Positions 6,178 through 7,805 of a stretch of 7,805 nt of DNA are shown piece by piece. Source of the stretch: Gemmatimonadota bacterium (GTDB lineage: Bacteria > Gemmatimonadota > Gemmatimonadetes > Longimicrobiales > Gaopeijiaceae). A program made the translations under genes and the position numbers. The first letter of the stretch is position 1; each line of letters starts with the position of its first letter. The stretch spans positions 1 to 7,805 of the forward strand of contig WGEM01000547.1 of the NCBI GenBank assembly GCA_015492755.1, in the 5' to 3' direction. The notes under the pieces were generated by a model. It was not told the DNA's origin, searched no databases, and saw only the letters and a list, made by a program, of their open reading frames with translations.

Positions 6178-7533
6178 ATGACCCGCACCGAGCCCCGCAT
6201 CCGACTGCCGCACCCGCTGGTCCTCCTCACGGGGTGCGTCCTCCTGGCCGCCGTGGCGAGTTATGTGCTGCCGGCGGGGGCGTACGAGCGCCGACTGGAT
6301 GAAGCCACCGGGCGGAACGTGGTGGTTCCGGGCACCTACCACGAGGTGGAGCCCGCCCCGGTGGGACTCTTCGACGCCATGGTGGCGCTGCCGAGGGGGA
6401 TGGCCGACGCCGCCGACGTCATCTTCCTGGTCTTCCTCATCGGCGGGGCGTTCACGGTGGTGGACGAGACGGGCGCCCTCCGGAGGGGCGTGACGTCGCT
6501 GGTGCGCTCGCTGGGCGGTCGGGACCTCCTGGTGATCCCCCTCATCTCCCTCTTCTTCGCCACCGGTGGCGTGGTGGAGAACATGCAGGAGGAGATCATC
6601 CCCCTGATCCCCGTGCTTCTGGTGCTCACCGGCAGGCTGGGGTTCGACCCTCTCGTAGCGGTGGCCATGAGCGCGGGAGCGGCGTTCGTGGGCTCCGCGT
6701 TCAGCCCCATCAACCCCTTCCAGGTCACCATCGCGCAGAAGCTGGCGGAACTCCCGCCCCTCTCCGGTGCCGGATTCCGGATCGTGTTCCTCCTCCTCGC
6801 CCTGGGCTTCTGGATCGCCATGACCATGCGCTACGCCGCCGCCACGCGGGGCGCACCCGACGGGGGTGGTGCCACCGACGCCGAGGGCATGCGCCGCGCC
6901 GACTGGGGGGTGTTCGCGCTGGTGGCCGTCACCTTCGGCGCGGTGGTGGTGGGCATGATGCGCTGGGGCTGGGGATTCGACCACCTCTCGGCGGCGTTCT
7001 TCGTCATGGGCGTGGTGGTGGGGATCCTTTCGGGGATGGGGCTCGGCGGCACCGCCGAATCCTACGTGCGCGGCTTCCGCAACATGGCGTACGCGGGGAT
7101 CCTCATCGGATTCGCGCGGGCCATCTACGTGGTGCTCCAGGACGGCCGCATCGTGGACACCATCGTCCACGGCATGTTCACGCCGCTGGCCGACCTCCCC
7201 ACGCTGGCCTCGGCTCTGGGGATGGTCGTGGCGCAGGCGCTCATCCACGTACCGGTGCCCAGCGTCAGCGGGCAGGCGGTGCTCACCATGCCCGTGCTGG
7301 TGCCGCTCTCCGACCTGCTGGGGTTGTCGCGTCAGGTGACGGTGCTGGCGTACCAGTACGGCGCCGGCCTCTGCGACCTGGTGACGCCCACCAACGGCGC
7401 CCTCATGGCGATCCTCGCCGCGGCGGGGGTGCGCTATGAAGCGTGGATGAAGTTCGCGGGGCCGCTCTACGCGGCGCTGGTGGGACTGGGCGCCGTCTCC
7501 ATCGCAGCGGCGCTGGCCATCGGGCTCACCTGA
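6178..7533 (+). CDS. YfcC/DcuC-family membrane carrier (carboxylate or amino-acid transport)
   Basis: The complete 451-residue polytopic membrane protein probably has about 12 membrane segments. It follows the YfcC/C4-dicarboxylate anaerobic carrier family closely: VLPAGAYER near the end of the first segment (30-38), VVPGTYHEVE (49-58), FLIGGAFTVVDETGAL (86-101), MQEEIIPLIPVLLVLTGRLGFDP (136-158), INPFQVTIAQKLAELPPLSG (178-197), a charged, Gly-rich central loop (about 222-242), then VPSVSGQAVLTMPVLVPLSDLLGLSRQ (360-386) and GLCDLVTPTNGALMAILAAAGVRYEAW (397-423). The SGQA and TPTNG segments are typical conserved re-entrant-type motifs of this superfamily. Homologues are annotated as C4-dicarboxylate or basic amino-acid (arginine/ornithine) transporters, but the substrate cannot be read from sequence. 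The ATG at 6178 places the first membrane helix correctly. It is transcribed away from the sensor kinase and followed after 13 bp by an MFS transporter, likely in one operon. Confidence 0.9.
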   Translation: MTRTEPRIRLPHPLVLLTGCVLLAAVASYVLPAGAYERRLDEATGRNVVVPGTYHEVEPAPVGLFDAMVALPRGMADAADVIFLVFLIGGAFTVVDETGALRRGVTSLVRSLGGRDLLVIPLISLFFATGGVVENMQEEIIPLIPVLLVLTGRLGFDPLVAVAMSAGAAFVGSAFSPINPFQVTIAQKLAELPPLSGAGFRIVFLLLALGFWIAMTMRYAAATRGAPDGGGATDAEGMRRADWGVFALVAVTFGAVVVGMMRWGWGFDHLSAAFFVMGVVVGILSGMGLGGTAESYVRGFRNMAYAGILIGFARAIYVVLQDGRIVDTIVHGMFTPLADLPTLASALGMVVAQALIHVPVPSVSGQAVLTMPVLVPLSDLLGLSRQVTVLAYQYGAGLCDLVTPTNGALMAILAAAGVRYEAWMKFAGPLYAALVGLGAVSIAAALAIGLT

Positions 7534-7546
7534 CCGGCTGCCGCCC

Positions 7547-7805
7547 GTGGCACGTTCCTCCCGCAAGGGGCTCCACCGCAACGTCTGGGTCACCAGCGGC
7601 ACCAGCTTCCTCACCGACGTCTCCAGTGAGATGCTCATCAACGTCCTCCCGCTCTTCCTGGCCAACGTGCTGGGGGTGCGGGTCTGGGCGGTGGGCGTGG
7701 TGGAGGGGCTGGCCGACGCCACCGCCAGCGTCGTGAAGCTCTACTCCGGGCGCCTCTCCGACCGGCTGGGTACCCGGAAGTGGCCGGCGGTGGCGTCGGC
7801 CAGCC
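7547..7805 (+). CDS. MFS transporter, N-terminal part (cut by window edge)
   Basis: An open frame of 86 codons runs from a GTG at 7547 to the right edge. The N-terminus RNVWVTSGTSFLTDVSSEML (11-30) matches the SFLTD-SSEM signature at the first helix of a well-populated bacterial MFS group, followed by LPLFLANVLGV (34-44), GVVEGLADATASVVKLYSG (50-68) and the MFS signature loop LSDRLGTRKWP (70-80; usual form G-x-L-S-D-R-x-G-R-R-K). At least two membrane helices are covered. The substrate is unknown; this group includes putative drug or sugar exporters. The GTG is the only in-frame start between the carrier stop (7531-7533) and the conserved region and gives a short basic N-terminus, but no Shine-Dalgarno is visible. 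The 13-bp gap suggests co-transcription with the carrier. Confidence 0.85.
   Translation, partial: MARSSRKGLHRNVWVTSGTSFLTDVSSEMLINVLPLFLANVLGVRVWAVGVVEGLADATASVVKLYSGRLSDRLGTRKWPAVASAS

Noticed and set aside
4068..6302. A 744-codon open frame on the plus strand, antisense to the sensor kinase
   Set aside because: Its translation is rich in Arg, His, Pro and Gln with no recognisable domain, while the minus strand encodes a complete multidomain kinase with intact motifs. Long antisense frames are expected opposite GC-rich genes.
6154..7722. A 522-codon minus-strand frame opposite the YfcC-type carrier
   Set aside because: Its translation is dominated by His, Glu, Arg and Gly with low complexity, the reverse image of a hydrophobic membrane protein. 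The plus strand gives a full family match.
1..7805. Mobile element, CRISPR array, tRNA or phage-defence system
   Set aside because: No direct-repeat arrays, transposase or integrase motifs, tRNA-like cloverleaf or known defence domains were seen on either strand.

Overview
The window is GC-rich (by eye around two thirds G+C, not computed) and almost entirely coding. It looks like chromosomal DNA of a free-living, high-GC, Gram-negative-type bacterium. The gene content fits Gemmatimonadota or a similar lineage such as Acidobacteriota: a PPi-type phosphofructokinase, an exported Vgb-like propeller, an exported 'choice-of-anchor V' heme protein and a large hybrid sensor kinase. This assignment is an inference from gene content only. 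There are no mobile elements, tRNA or rRNA genes, CRISPR arrays or integrase genes.

Layout from left to right. (1) A minus-strand pair: a predicted PPi-dependent 6-phosphofructokinase (475-1677) followed by a CTP-dependent phytol/dolichol-kinase-like membrane protein (478 to the left edge, truncated). The two genes overlap by 4 bp in a GTGA junction. (2) A divergent intergenic region (1678-1829) with promoter-like hexamers and short inverted repeats. (3) A plus-strand pair of exported proteins: a seven-bladed beta-propeller of the virginiamycin B lyase/SMP-30 type (1830-2894), then, 20 bp later, a small exported protein with one CXXCH heme site and a Reeler-like 'choice-of-anchor V' domain (2915-3487). 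(4) A large minus-strand hybrid histidine kinase, TM-TM-PAS-HisKA-HATPase-REC-REC-HPt (3471-6089), whose 3' end overlaps the heme protein gene tail-to-tail by 17 bp. (5) An 88-bp divergent region (6090-6177). (6) A plus-strand pair of transporters: a complete YfcC/DcuC-family carrier (6178-7533) and, 13 bp later, the start of an MFS transporter (7547 to the right edge, truncated).

How the genes work together. The left pair combines central carbon metabolism with prenol-alcohol phosphorylation; the close junction suggests co-translation rather than a shared pathway. The propeller and heme protein are the most interesting unit: both are exported, adjacent and same-strand, so they may act together outside the cytoplasmic membrane, possibly as an enzyme plus an electron acceptor. 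The kinase has intact phosphorelay residues in all modules but no output domain and no partner regulator in the window. Its only divergent neighbour is the YfcC-type carrier, so control of carboxylate or amino-acid uptake is a reasonable but unproven guess. No clearly novel multi-gene system is visible.
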